Origin: Longimicrobiales bacterium | GTDB lineage: Bacteria > Gemmatimonadota > Gemmatimonadetes > Longimicrobiales > Gaopeijiaceae | DNA: 64,000 nucleotides | Direction: 5' to 3' | Assembly: GCA_028823235.1 (NCBI GenBank) | Contig: JAPKBW010000001.1 | Location: 62,001 to 126,000 of the forward strand | Shown here: piece after piece, positions 56,059-63,502 of the stretch | How the letters are laid out: each line of letters starts with the position of its first letter | How positions within the stretch are numbered: the first letter of the stretch is position 1 | Notes under the pieces: generated by a model | What the model saw: the letters and a program-made list of their open reading frames with translations, nothing else | Told to the model about the DNA's origin: nothing | Database searches by the model: none | Program-made: the position numbers and the translations under genes

Positions 56059-56373
56059 GGGCGAACTAAGAGAGGGAGAGAGAGGACTCGTATAGGTACG
56101 ACGGATGCGGGCGAAGCTACACATCGCGCCCAAGGATAGGGAAGAGAGGGCTATGGTCGAGCTCGATTGTCCATGATTTAAGTGATTACTAAAACACAGA
56201 AATGGCCGCTCCTGCCTCAGATCCCTCGGCATCGCTCCTCACCGCCATGGAGCCGCGCCGGGTTCCAGTTCAGATCCCGTCAACTATGGACGCGTCCGGG
56301 CACGCGAGCGGCTGGGGCTTCCACTTGAGGCAGGTAGAGTTCTATGCCAATCGGCACGACGATAGAGGACTGA
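56059..56373. other. Control region upstream of the Rieske gene
   Basis: No supported gene. It contains a purine-rich run (AACTAAGAGAGGGAGAGAGAG, 20-base core 56065-56084) just before the oxygenase start and an AT-rich patch (56170-56200) that may carry promoters for the divergent genes. Confidence 0.35.
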
Positions 56374-56592
56374 CGGAGGCGAACACTCACCGGATGGTTC
56401 TCAGCCTGGAACGATCAGGACAACGACACGCGGCGCGAGATACTGCGCTCGGCCCGCGTGGCCGAAGCCGAGAAGCACTGGTCAGATGGCGAAGCACTGG
56501 GCCCGCCGGCGCCCAGGAAGGCTTACCACCACGTGCGCGCACGTCCGGACGGCACGATACTGCGGGTGACCGCCCTTCCCCCTCCATCCTGA
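56374..56592 (+). pseudogene. Possible gene remnant upstream of the small-protein gene
   Basis: A frame of about 72 codons with natural protein composition (GWFSAWNDQDNDTRREILR, VAEAEKHWSDGEALGPPAPR, YHHVRARPDGTILRVTALPP) ends at TGA 56590. It opens straight after a TGA at 56371 and has no start codon before the middle, so its N-terminus is missing or in another frame. The upstream frame 56286-56370 (MDASGHASGWGFHLRQVEFY) may be its other half, separated by a frameshift. Family not recognised. Confidence 0.35.
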
Positions 56593-56599
56593 CGACCGC

Positions 56600-56734
56600 A
56601 TGAAGAACCCGCTCGTCCGAAGCACCCTGGCCGCCATCGCCGGATACATACGGTGGCGCTATTACGCGAACCCCATCTTCGGTGCTGTCGCAGTCTGGCT
56701 GGGTGCCCGTCTCGATAAGAGAGCGACAACGTGA
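56600..56734 (+). CDS. 44-residue protein upstream of and overlapping the TPP decarboxylase gene
   Basis: An ATG at 56600 starts 44 codons: MKNPLVRSTLAAIAGYIRWR, then YYANPIFGAVAVWLGARLDK and RATT. The stop TGA overlaps the GTG start of the decarboxylase alpha gene, so translation is coupled. Residues 25-38 are hydrophobic with basic flanks, consistent with a small membrane-associated peptide. It is too short to show in long-ORF searches and has no recognised family. The tight coupling is the main support. Confidence 0.5.
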   Translation: MKNPLVRSTLAAIAGYIRWRYYANPIFGAVAVWLGARLDKRATT

Positions 56735-57246
56735 CGGTTTCGTACGACAACTCGAAGGCGGTCTTCGAAGGGATCAAGGCCGCCGGTATCACGAGCATCT
56801 CGGCGCTCCCGGAGACCTGGCTCGGCCTTCTGTTACAGCGCGCGGAAGACGATCCGGACATCTCTTTGATTCAGGTCGCGAAAGAGGAAGAGGCGGTAGG
56901 CATCGCCGCCGGCGCCTACTTCGCGGGAGAGCCTCACATCCTGCTCATGCAGAACCACGGTTTCTTCGGAGCCATTAACGGGATCGTTTCTCTCGCGCAG
57001 CTCTACGGGATTCCGTTGTGCATGCTCATCGCCCTTCGCGGCCACTGGGGCGAACCGTACCCCTGGCATACGCGCGGCGGCATCGTCACTGAAGACGTGC
57101 TTCGGGCCCTGACGATCCCGTTCGAATACGCGCGCGACCCCGACCGCGTCGGAAAGCAGATTCAGGAAGCGTGGACGTTTTCCCAGAGTTCACTCTCTCC
57201 GGTCGCGCTGCTCCTCACTAGAGACCTGATGGAGGAGGACGACTGA
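56731..57246 (+). CDS. TPP decarboxylase alpha subunit (sulfopyruvate decarboxylase-like)
   Basis: A 171-residue protein equal to the N-terminal (pyrimidine-binding) half of a thiamine-pyrophosphate enzyme, matching ComD, alpha subunit of sulfopyruvate decarboxylase, in size and plan. The key Glu is in VAKEEEAVGIAAGAY (about 50-64), followed by LLMQNHGFFGAINGIVSL (about 71-88) and RGHWGEPYPWH (about 103-113). GTG start inside the stop of the small gene; stop overlaps the beta ATG (TGATG). Sulfopyruvate or phosphonopyruvate (giving sulfo- or phosphonoacetaldehyde) are plausible substrates, not proven. Confidence 0.78.
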   Translation: MTVSYDNSKAVFEGIKAAGITSISALPETWLGLLLQRAEDDPDISLIQVAKEEEAVGIAAGAYFAGEPHILLMQNHGFFGAINGIVSLAQLYGIPLCMLIALRGHWGEPYPWHTRGGIVTEDVLRALTIPFEYARDPDRVGKQIQEAWTFSQSSLSPVALLLTRDLMEEDD

Positions 57247-57827
57247 TGGAACGCGCCTCCTGCATCGAGATGCTCTACCCGGAGCTGGAAGACAGACTTG
57301 TAGTAACGATCATGGGCGCTTGTGCTCAAGAGCTCTACGACCTGGGCCATCGTGAAAACTTCTTCTACCTGCAACACGCGATGGGCCTGGCATCCTCAAT
57401 CGGGCTGGGCCTGGCGCTGCATCGCCCCGAGGAGAAAGTCGTGGTTCTCGACGGCGACGGATCGGTCCTCATGAACATGGGAGGCCTCGCGACCCTTGCC
57501 CGGTACCGTCCGAAAAACTTACTGCACGTGATCTTTGACAACGGCAGCCTGCTTTCGACAGGCGGCTTCGATTCGCACACGACGCAGGGAATTACCGACC
57601 TCGCCGCGATCGCCCGCGGGGCAGGCATCGAGCACGTCGATTCCGTGGATTCGGAGATGGCGTTCGGAGAAGCCGCGGTTAAAGCGCTTGAGCGCGACGA
57701 CCTCAGCGTCATTGTCGCCAAGGTGAAGGCGGTCGGCCCAGACAACTACGGCATGGACCTCGCGCTTCCGGAAAACGCGTTCCGTTTCAAGCGGTTTGTT
57801 CGCGACAGAAAGGTCGCGAACGGATAG
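57246..57827 (+). CDS. TPP decarboxylase beta subunit (sulfopyruvate decarboxylase-like)
   Basis: A 193-residue C-terminal (diphosphate-binding) half of a TPP enzyme, matching ComE. The metal-pyrophosphate motif begins DGDGSVLMNMGGLATLARYR (about 74-93) and ends with VIFDNGS (about 98-104). LQHAMGLASSIGLGLALHRP precedes it. Its start overlaps the alpha stop by one base. Alpha and beta together make a full decarboxylase of about 364 residues, comparable with single-chain phosphonopyruvate decarboxylases. No sulfoacetaldehyde acetyltransferase gene lies nearby. Confidence 0.78.
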   Translation: MERASCIEMLYPELEDRLVVTIMGACAQELYDLGHRENFFYLQHAMGLASSIGLGLALHRPEEKVVVLDGDGSVLMNMGGLATLARYRPKNLLHVIFDNGSLLSTGGFDSHTTQGITDLAAIARGAGIEHVDSVDSEMAFGEAAVKALERDDLSVIVAKVKAVGPDNYGMDLALPENAFRFKRFVRDRKVANG

Positions 57828-57839
57828 CTCACTCGGTGG

Positions 57840-58048
57840 TATGCCAGGCACACCACGCTGAGCTCTACATCGCCTGCTCGGAAGCTTCCAGGTTCTGCGA
57901 ACACCGGGACGCCCTCACCCGTGTAGTAGCTCGCGTCATGGTCATAGTGCGGATGGGCTACGAGAACCGCATCAACGTCCGGGTCATCGGGGCAAGTGCA
58001 GCCCTTCCAGCGGTTGCCATTGTCCGGGTCGATGAGGATCCGGGTCGG
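57840..58048 (-). pseudogene. Metallo-beta-lactamase-fold hydrolase remnant
   Basis: On the minus strand one frame opens after TGA (58049-58051) and reads TRILIDPDNGNRWKGCTCPD, then DPDVDAVLVAHPHYDHDASY with the intact HxHxDH metal motif (57935-57955), then YTGEGVPVFAEPGSFRAGD and VELSVVCLAYH. It then runs into the 3' end of the decarboxylase beta gene. A signal-like start (MALVSLGFLPGESGAQG near 58060-58110) is in another frame, so the 5' part is shifted too. The remaining His and Asp ligands are lost. A broken copy of an exported hydrolase. Confidence 0.75.
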
Positions 58049-58215
58049 TCAGCGACCCCTGTGCCCCACTCTCCCCAGGAAGGAATCCGAGAGAAACCAA
58101 TGCCATGAGGATGCGAACCGTGGGCCAAACCACGACCTCACCGCTGATCTCTCCTCCACGAACACCCCCGCTCCCCGGGGAACCCAGTAACCCAGTCTTG
58201 GCACCCCGAGACCCG

Positions 58216-59865
58216 TCAGTCCCGTAGCCCGAAGGTCACCAGAGCGTGCCCGGAGATCACCGAGACATACTGTTTTCCATCGACCATGAACGTGATCGGT
58301 GCCATGACGATCTGCCCCCCGAGACTCGTCTTCCAGAGCAGCTCCCCAGTGCGTGCATCAAGCGCATGGAAGTGTCCCTCTCGACCACCGGTGAAGAGCA
58401 GATTCGATTCGGTCGTCAGCATCCCGCTGTCACTCACATCGAACTGGTCATACTTCCACACGGGCTCTCCCGTGTGCGGATCCATCGCCATCACGGTCCC
58501 ATGCCCAACAGCGTCGGTCCAGGTGTTGATGGGGGTATCGCGACCGATACCGATCGCTGGAGCACCGGGAGCCGGCGTATTCACGCTGAAGCCACCGCCG
58601 AGGTACATGCGCCCCGGTATGTACTCCGATTCTTCTGGTGCGTAGATGGTTGAGTAATCCTCCCACGCCGCGAAGTAGAACAGGCCCGTGCGGGGGCTGT
58701 ACGCCGGTGGATACCAGTTCGTCCCACCCTGGTTGCCTGGCCACGTCGGCATGCCCTCAGGCTGGGGAGTCGGAATCGGTCGTCCGTTATCATCGAGACC
58801 GCTCGACCAGTTGACCTTCACGAACGGTGTCCCGGACAGGAACTCTCCGGTGATCCGATCGAGCACGTAGAAGTAGCCGTTGCGGTTGGCCCACAGCATG
58901 AGCTTCCTCGCCTCGCCGTTCCAATCGGTATCGACGAGAAGCGGCACCTGCACCGCGTCATAGTCGTACCCGTCATTCGGCGTGAACTGGAAGTGCCACT
59001 TGAGCTCGCCTGTATCTGCGTCGAGCGCGACGACCGCATCGGAGTAGAGGTTGTCGCCAGGCCGCTGGCCCGGATTCCAGTCGGGCCCCGGGTTCCCCAC
59101 CCCCCAGTACGTCAGATTCAGATCGGGATCGAAGGAGCCCGTGATCCAGACCGGTGCGCCCCCGTGCTCCCAGTCGTCTCCCTCCCACGAATCGTGCCCC
59201 GGTTCGCCCGGTCCGGGAATCGTGTAGAACCGATACACTTCTTCTCCCGTCGCTGCGTCGAAGGCCGCAACGAATCCGCGGATGCCGAACTCACCGCCAC
59301 CCACGCCGACGAGGACTTTGTCCTTCACGACGAGCGGGGCCATGGTGATCGAGTAGCCCAGCGCCGGATCTGCGAGGGACGTCTCCCAAAGCAACTTCCC
59401 ATTCGTCCGATCAACCGCCAGCAAAGTCGCGTCGAGCGCGCCCATGAATACCCGATCGTCGAGGATTGCCACGCCACGGTTGTTCGCGCCACAGCATACG
59501 CGTGCCTCGTCGTCGTTCGTGTGGCGATACTGCCAGAACACACTCCCGGTCACGGCATCGACAGCCATGATGTCATTGGGCCTCTGCGTGATGTACATAA
59601 TTCCGTCTGCGACGATCGGATTCGATTGCCACGCACCGAAGACATGATCCTGGAGCATCCATTTCGATTCGAGTTCTGCCACGTTGGCCGGCATGACCTG
59701 CGTGAGGCTGCTATAACGCTGGCTTGAATAGCCACCGTTGTACGTGAGCCAGTTCTCAGGCGTGTCGGCCGCGTTCAGGATCTGTTCGTACGACACCTGC
59801 GCAGTTAGGGGTGCGGCACAAATCAGGAGGGTCACAGCGACCCCCGTCCACGCCGGCGCTTTCAT
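58216..59865 (-). CDS. PQQ-dependent dehydrogenase, exported
   Basis: A 549-residue quinoprotein with a signal peptide (cleaved near PLTAQV) and an eight-bladed propeller. Visible features: YNGGYSSQRYSSLTQV at the start, the adjacent-Cys pair in EARVCCGANNRG (about 119-126), a vicinal disulfide typical of methanol/ethanol dehydrogenases, WGVGNPGPDWNPGQRPGDN (about 256-274), the catalytic Asp region NDGYDYDAVQVP (about 301) and tryptophan-docking turns. It oxidises alcohols or sugars in the periplasm and passes electrons to the cytochrome c encoded next, with which it overlaps by four bases. Confidence 0.9.
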   Translation of the reverse strand: MKAPAWTGVAVTLLICAAPLTAQVSYEQILNAADTPENWLTYNGGYSSQRYSSLTQVMPANVAELESKWMLQDHVFGAWQSNPIVADGIMYITQRPNDIMAVDAVTGSVFWQYRHTNDDEARVCCGANNRGVAILDDRVFMGALDATLLAVDRTNGKLLWETSLADPALGYSITMAPLVVKDKVLVGVGGGEFGIRGFVAAFDAATGEEVYRFYTIPGPGEPGHDSWEGDDWEHGGAPVWITGSFDPDLNLTYWGVGNPGPDWNPGQRPGDNLYSDAVVALDADTGELKWHFQFTPNDGYDYDAVQVPLLVDTDWNGEARKLMLWANRNGYFYVLDRITGEFLSGTPFVKVNWSSGLDDNGRPIPTPQPEGMPTWPGNQGGTNWYPPAYSPRTGLFYFAAWEDYSTIYAPEESEYIPGRMYLGGGFSVNTPAPGAPAIGIGRDTPINTWTDAVGHGTVMAMDPHTGEPVWKYDQFDVSDSGMLTTESNLLFTGGREGHFHALDARTGELLWKTSLGGQIVMAPITFMVDGKQYVSVISGHALVTFGLRD

Positions 59866-60659
59866 CGGACCCCCTGGAGTGTCATCAAGTAACCGATCAC
59901 CTCGGCAACCTGCTCAGAAGACAGTGTTGTCGGTCGCATTGTGGCCTGTTGGCTCACTTCGTATTCGACGAGATCAGCTTTGATGAGGGACCGAAGACGG
60001 CCGTGGGAGTCGATCAATTGCACGGAGTAGGTGTCCTCGTTCAATCGACGACCTTCGACCGTTTCGCCGCTTCGCGTCACTGCCCGAATCGGTCGGTTGA
60101 TAGGAATCAGAGAGCCGTCCGGATCCAGAAGCACCCGTTGAAGCGCGGCCGGAGTGCGAATCGCACCGATGTCGCTGAGGTCCGGTGCGGTCAGAGGCCC
60201 CGCCCCGTTTACTCGATGGCAAGAGGCACAGTCTCCTCCACCGGCGAATAGCGCCCGTCCTGCTTCCGCGTCACCGATTCTCACTGCCACGCCACCGGGA
60301 TCGAACCCAGCACGAATGAACGCGACCAGTCCGTTGAGCTCTTCCTCACTCAGGTCGAAAGCAGGCATCCGGCCGCCTCCCACCCCCGAAGCCACGACAG
60401 CGCGGATGGCATCATCCGAAGACCCCCGGCGGAACTGACCGGTTCTGAGGTTCACGCCGTCGACCTCATCTCCGTTCGAGCCATGACAGAGAGCGCACTC
60501 CGCAGTGTACAAACGCGAACCATTCTCAATGTCCGTGGTCGTGTACCGATGGTCGTCGAACCCCTGGGCAGAGAGCGCACCGCCAGAGTGTGAGGGCACC
60601 GCCACGCCGGTGATCCACATCGCTAGACAACAGGCACTCACAGGCAAGATATATCTCAT
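59862..60659 (-). CDS. Di-heme cytochrome c partner of the PQQ dehydrogenase
   Basis: A 265-residue exported cytochrome. Signal peptide in the first 30 residues (MRYILPVSACCLAMWITGVA). Two heme sites: CALCHGSNG (about 56-64) and CASCHRVNG (about 139-147), with axial Met candidates in GGRMPAFDLSEEELNGLVAF (about 97) and TMRPTTLSSEQVAEVIGYL. The ends match cytochrome c class I domains used with quinoprotein dehydrogenases. It precedes the PQQ gene on the same strand, so transcript order is cytochrome then dehydrogenase. No PQQ synthesis genes are in the window. Confidence 0.88.
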   Translation of the reverse strand: MRYILPVSACCLAMWITGVAVPSHSGGALSAQGFDDHRYTTTDIENGSRLYTAECALCHGSNGDEVDGVNLRTGQFRRGSSDDAIRAVVASGVGGGRMPAFDLSEEELNGLVAFIRAGFDPGGVAVRIGDAEAGRALFAGGGDCASCHRVNGAGPLTAPDLSDIGAIRTPAALQRVLLDPDGSLIPINRPIRAVTRSGETVEGRRLNEDTYSVQLIDSHGRLRSLIKADLVEYEVSQQATMRPTTLSSEQVAEVIGYLMTLQGVR

Positions 60660-60799
60660 CTTCTACGTCGTGACGAGGGGGACAGGGTTAGAGCCTCGCC
60701 AACATACAGAGTCAGCCCTGTGCTCGCGCAAACATCAAGGGAGACTGGTCAGGCTTCGGATGACCTCAGCTCCTGTCGATTTTGAATTCGTCGTAACCA

Positions 60800-61129
60800 A
60801 TGTCACTGCACGCAGAGCAAGGTCTTCGTGCAGGGGGGCGGGAGTTCGGCCAGTTGACGTCGGCTGAGCCGGTGGTCGAGGGGCAGCCAGGTCAGGCCTG
60901 GGCCTTCCATGCCAATGTGGGTCAAGCCGTCACCATCGACCTGATCTCCGACAGCTTCGACAGCTACCTGCGCGTCCTCGGCCCGGGGCTCGGGACGCTT
61001 GAGAACGATGACGGCGGTGACGGTATCCATTCCCGCCTCGAAGTCACGTTCCCGGAAAATGGTGCGTGCCTAATCCACGCCTCATCACTTGGCGGGGACA
61101 CCGGAATATTCCCGTTGCGAATACGCTGA
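60800..61129 (+). CDS. Orphan PPC (pre-peptidase C-terminal) domain, probably a fragment
   Basis: A 109-residue frame. From about residue 17 on it matches a bacterial pre-peptidase C-terminal domain: FGQLTSAEPVVEGQPGQAWA, VGQAVTIDLISDSFDSYLRV, then LENDDGGDGIHSRLEVTFP and SSLGGDTGIFPLRI. Such domains normally sit behind secreted proteases and have a signal peptide in front. Here there is none, and the first 16 residues (MSLHAEQGLRAGGRE) look random. It is either a tail of a lost gene or a displaced domain; an independently translated protein is possible. Confidence 0.5.
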   Translation: MSLHAEQGLRAGGREFGQLTSAEPVVEGQPGQAWAFHANVGQAVTIDLISDSFDSYLRVLGPGLGTLENDDGGDGIHSRLEVTFPENGACLIHASSLGGDTGIFPLRIR

Positions 61130-61454
61130 GTTGCTCGCATTCCCGCGCCGGGATTCTCTGGCGGGGCCGGCCCGGAGGGTCCTGGACGGCATTCTCTGAA
61201 GTATGAACGAGTTTCGCACAGACACTTTTGTGTGTTTTCAGGTTGACACCTCCATCGGTTCGGGCGAGCATCTCCATACTGCATTCGCATAAGGCAACAG
61301 CATCATGGAGGTAGCGACCTGAATTTGAGGTCGTTTTCTCTTGGGAATGGTGACCAAGTGGGTCACAACCGGTGCGGAGGATCCGCGCCACAACAAAGCA
61401 GTCGGGAAGTACGTTCATCGTGGCTCCGACTCGAACAACCAAGGAGCGCATACG
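61130..61454 (+). promoter_or_regulatory. Leader region of the cold-shock gene with hairpins
   Basis: No gene. The stretch contains a perfect 6-base stem (CGACCT and AGGTCG, 61315-61333) followed by TTTTCTCTT, and a second hairpin GTGACC/GGTCAC (61350-61366). Cold-shock genes often have a long structured 5' leader that controls translation by temperature. The first hairpin may be the terminator of the upstream PPC fragment instead. Confidence 0.4.
61315..61341 (+). terminator. Candidate terminator or attenuator before csp
   Basis: Hairpin of 6 base pairs (7 with a G-T pair) with an 7-base loop (GAATTTG) and a T-rich tail. It lies between the PPC fragment and the cold-shock gene, and could end the first or attenuate the second. 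Confidence 0.45.
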
Positions 61455-61661
61455 ATGCGTACCCAGGGCACAGTAAAGTGGTTTAACGACCAGAAAGGCT
61501 TCGGCTTCATCACTCCGGCGGACGGCAGCAAGGATTGCTTCGTTCACCACAGCGCCATTCAGGCCGAGGGCTTCAAGACCCTCGCTGAGGGCGCTTCGGT
61601 AGAGTTTGATATCGTCGAAGGAGCCAAGGGTCCGGCAGCGGAGAACGTTGTCGCCCTCTAG
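61455..61661 (+). CDS. Cold-shock protein, CspA family
   Basis: A 68-residue single OB-fold nucleic-acid-binding protein. RNP1 is KGFGFITP (about residues 13-20) and RNP2 is DCFVHHSAI (about 27-35); the start [13 protein letters not shown] is canonical. CspA-like proteins melt RNA secondary structure at low temperature. The ATG at 61455 is decided by the conserved N-terminus [10 protein letters not shown]; upstream codons belong to its leader. It ends before a strong terminator. Confidence 0.95.
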   Translation: MRTQGTVKWFNDQKGFGFITPADGSKDCFVHHSAIQAEGFKTLAEGASVEFDIVEGAKGPAAENVVAL

Positions 61662-61686
61662 GCACTGGTCAGTTTGATCGATGCCT

Positions 61687-61725
61687 AAAAATGGGCCGTC
61701 CCGAGCAATCGGGGCGGCCCATTTT
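61687..61725 (+). terminator. Strong terminator of the cold-shock gene
   Basis: An A-rich side, then a long near-perfect stem (TGGGCCG-TCCCGA and TCGGGG-CGGCCCA) around a GCAA loop, then ATTTTCTTG. The A/T flanks make it a likely two-way terminator. It begins 25 bases after the csp stop. Confidence 0.88.
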
Positions 61726-62199
61726 CTTGTATGTACGTGTCCGTAACTCAGTGCACGAGGTTCCGCCCACGAGGAACCGGCGGATGCGGTAGCCAAGGCC
61801 ACTCAGGACCGAGAAGTCAGGACGAGTGGATAAGAGGAACGCCTGTTCGATGTCGTCAAGAACCACGAGACGACTCGGACAAGGACTGGAGCGTGAAAAG
61901 CTTCTGCTAGACCGCGGGAAGGATTGAGGTCAGCGCAGTGGCGTCTGCGCGGAGGCGAACTCCTCACCGGGCGAGCCAGCGACGGTTCGATTGGCGGACC
62001 CGTACACCCAAGCTGCCAAACGCGTCAGCAGCAGACTTCTGTACGGGGCGACGCGTGCAAGCCGGGCCGCGTCCGGGGCCCACCTACTTGGTGCACACGG
62101 GTCGATCTCGGTCAGCGGCTGCGATTCGGCAATGCCCTTCCCCCTCAGGAGTCGGGCTCATGGTGGCGGTCTGATTGAGACCGACCTGGAAAGCCGAAC
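61726..62199. other. About 470 bases without a supported gene
   Basis: Only frames of doubtful composition are present, for example a plus-strand frame 61991-62203 (ADPYTQAAKRVSSRLLYGAT) that runs into the ychF end. No start signal, family or RNA structure was recognised; a decayed gene is possible. Confidence 0.35.
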
Positions 62200-63312
62200 C
62201 TAAACGTTGAAGCGGAACAGCATGATGTCGCCGTCAACGACAGTATAGGCCTTCCCTTCGGACCTGAGCACTCCCTGATCACGAGCCACCTTCCACGATC
62301 CGACCTTCTCGAATTCGTCGTAATGGATCGTTTCTGCGCGAATGAAGCCTCGCTCGAAGTCCGAGTGGATGGTCCCAGCGGCCTGAGGCGCAGAACTCCC
62401 GACTCCGGTGGTCCAGGCCCGACTTTCGTTCTCACCCGTGGTGAAAAAAGTCACGAGCCCCAGCAGGTCGTAGCCAGCTCGGATCAGTCGATTCAAACCG
62501 GTCTCCGCGAGCCCTAGGTCCTCCAGGAATAATTGCCGGTCCTCCGCCTCCATCTCTGACAGTTCAGACTCAAGCGCACTGCAGATCGCTACAACGGCTT
62601 CTTCCTTGTCCGATGCCGCCGCGTCTCCAGCAACCGCCTCTCGGAGGGCTCGGACCCAGGCGTTGTCGGCCGCCGGCAGGTCATCCTCGGACACATTGGC
62701 CACGTAGAGTACCGGCTTCGTGGTGAGCAGCTGGAAGCCTTTCAAAATCGGGAGATCGTCGTCCGACAGGTCCGCAGAGCGAACGGGCTTTCCCTCGGAT
62801 AGTGCTTCGTAGGCTTTGTCGAGAACCGCCTTCTCACGGATGGCGTCCTTCTCACCAGACTTCGCCTTCTTTTCGACCTTCTCGAGTCTCCGCTGCACAG
62901 TCTCGAGATCCGCGAGAGCCAGCTCTGTCTCGACGATCTCGCGATCGCGGACCGGGTCGACCTCCCCGAGCACGTGGGTGATGTCCGGATCATCGAAGCA
63001 ACGGAGGACGTGAGCGATCGCGTCGACCTCTCGGATGTTTCCGAGAAACTTGTTTCCGAGACCCTCACCCTCAGACGCGCCCTCGACGAGCCCCGCTATG
63101 TCCACGAACTGGATCACGGTAGGGATTCGGCTCTTCGTCGCACCCAATTCGTGGATCCGGTCCAGACGAACGTCAGGAACCTCGACGATTCCGACGTTCG
63201 GCTCGACGGTGCAGAACGGGTAATTCTCAGACGGCGCACCTGCTGCGGTGAGCGCGTTGAACAGGGACGACTTCCCCACATTGGGGAGTCCGACGATTCC
63301 GACCTTAAGCAT
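62200..63312 (-). CDS. ychF: YchF/OLA1-type P-loop NTPase
   Basis: A 370-residue ribosome-associated ATPase of the OBG-like family. The start at ATG 63312 gives MLKVGIVGLPNVGKSSLFNAL (Walker A, G1 loop GLPNVGKSS). FCTVEPNVGIVEVPD (switch region), DIAGLVEGASEGEGLGNKFL (G3 and switch II, with Gly-Glu pattern of YchF), and a C-terminal TGS domain ending TVVDGDIMLFRFNV. It binds ATP in preference to GTP in studied members and affects translation and redox stress response. Typical length and motif order. Confidence 0.95.
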   Translation of the reverse strand: MLKVGIVGLPNVGKSSLFNALTAAGAPSENYPFCTVEPNVGIVEVPDVRLDRIHELGATKSRIPTVIQFVDIAGLVEGASEGEGLGNKFLGNIREVDAIAHVLRCFDDPDITHVLGEVDPVRDREIVETELALADLETVQRRLEKVEKKAKSGEKDAIREKAVLDKAYEALSEGKPVRSADLSDDDLPILKGFQLLTTKPVLYVANVSEDDLPAADNAWVRALREAVAGDAAASDKEEAVVAICSALESELSEMEAEDRQLFLEDLGLAETGLNRLIRAGYDLLGLVTFFTTGENESRAWTTGVGSSAPQAAGTIHSDFERGFIRAETIHYDEFEKVGSWKVARDQGVLRSEGKAYTVVDGDIMLFRFNV

Positions 63313-63502
63313 CAGTAGAGGGGGTGGTGATACCTGGAGCGGCACTGAAGGAACGGTGCCCGAGAACCTGAGAGGCTAGTGGCAACCGAGGGCGGGTTCA
63401 ACGTCCATCCATCCACTCACTTGCTCGGGCGGCGTGCCCATCGAATACTCCGCGGTCCACCGCCAGGTGGAGTGCTGCCCGACCAGCCGGAACACCAACC
63501 AA

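Noticed and set aside
61991-62203. Plus-strand 70-codon frame between csp and ychF
   Set aside because: No ribosome site, Arg/Ser/Ala-rich shadow-like composition, and it runs into the 3' end of ychF on the opposite strand.
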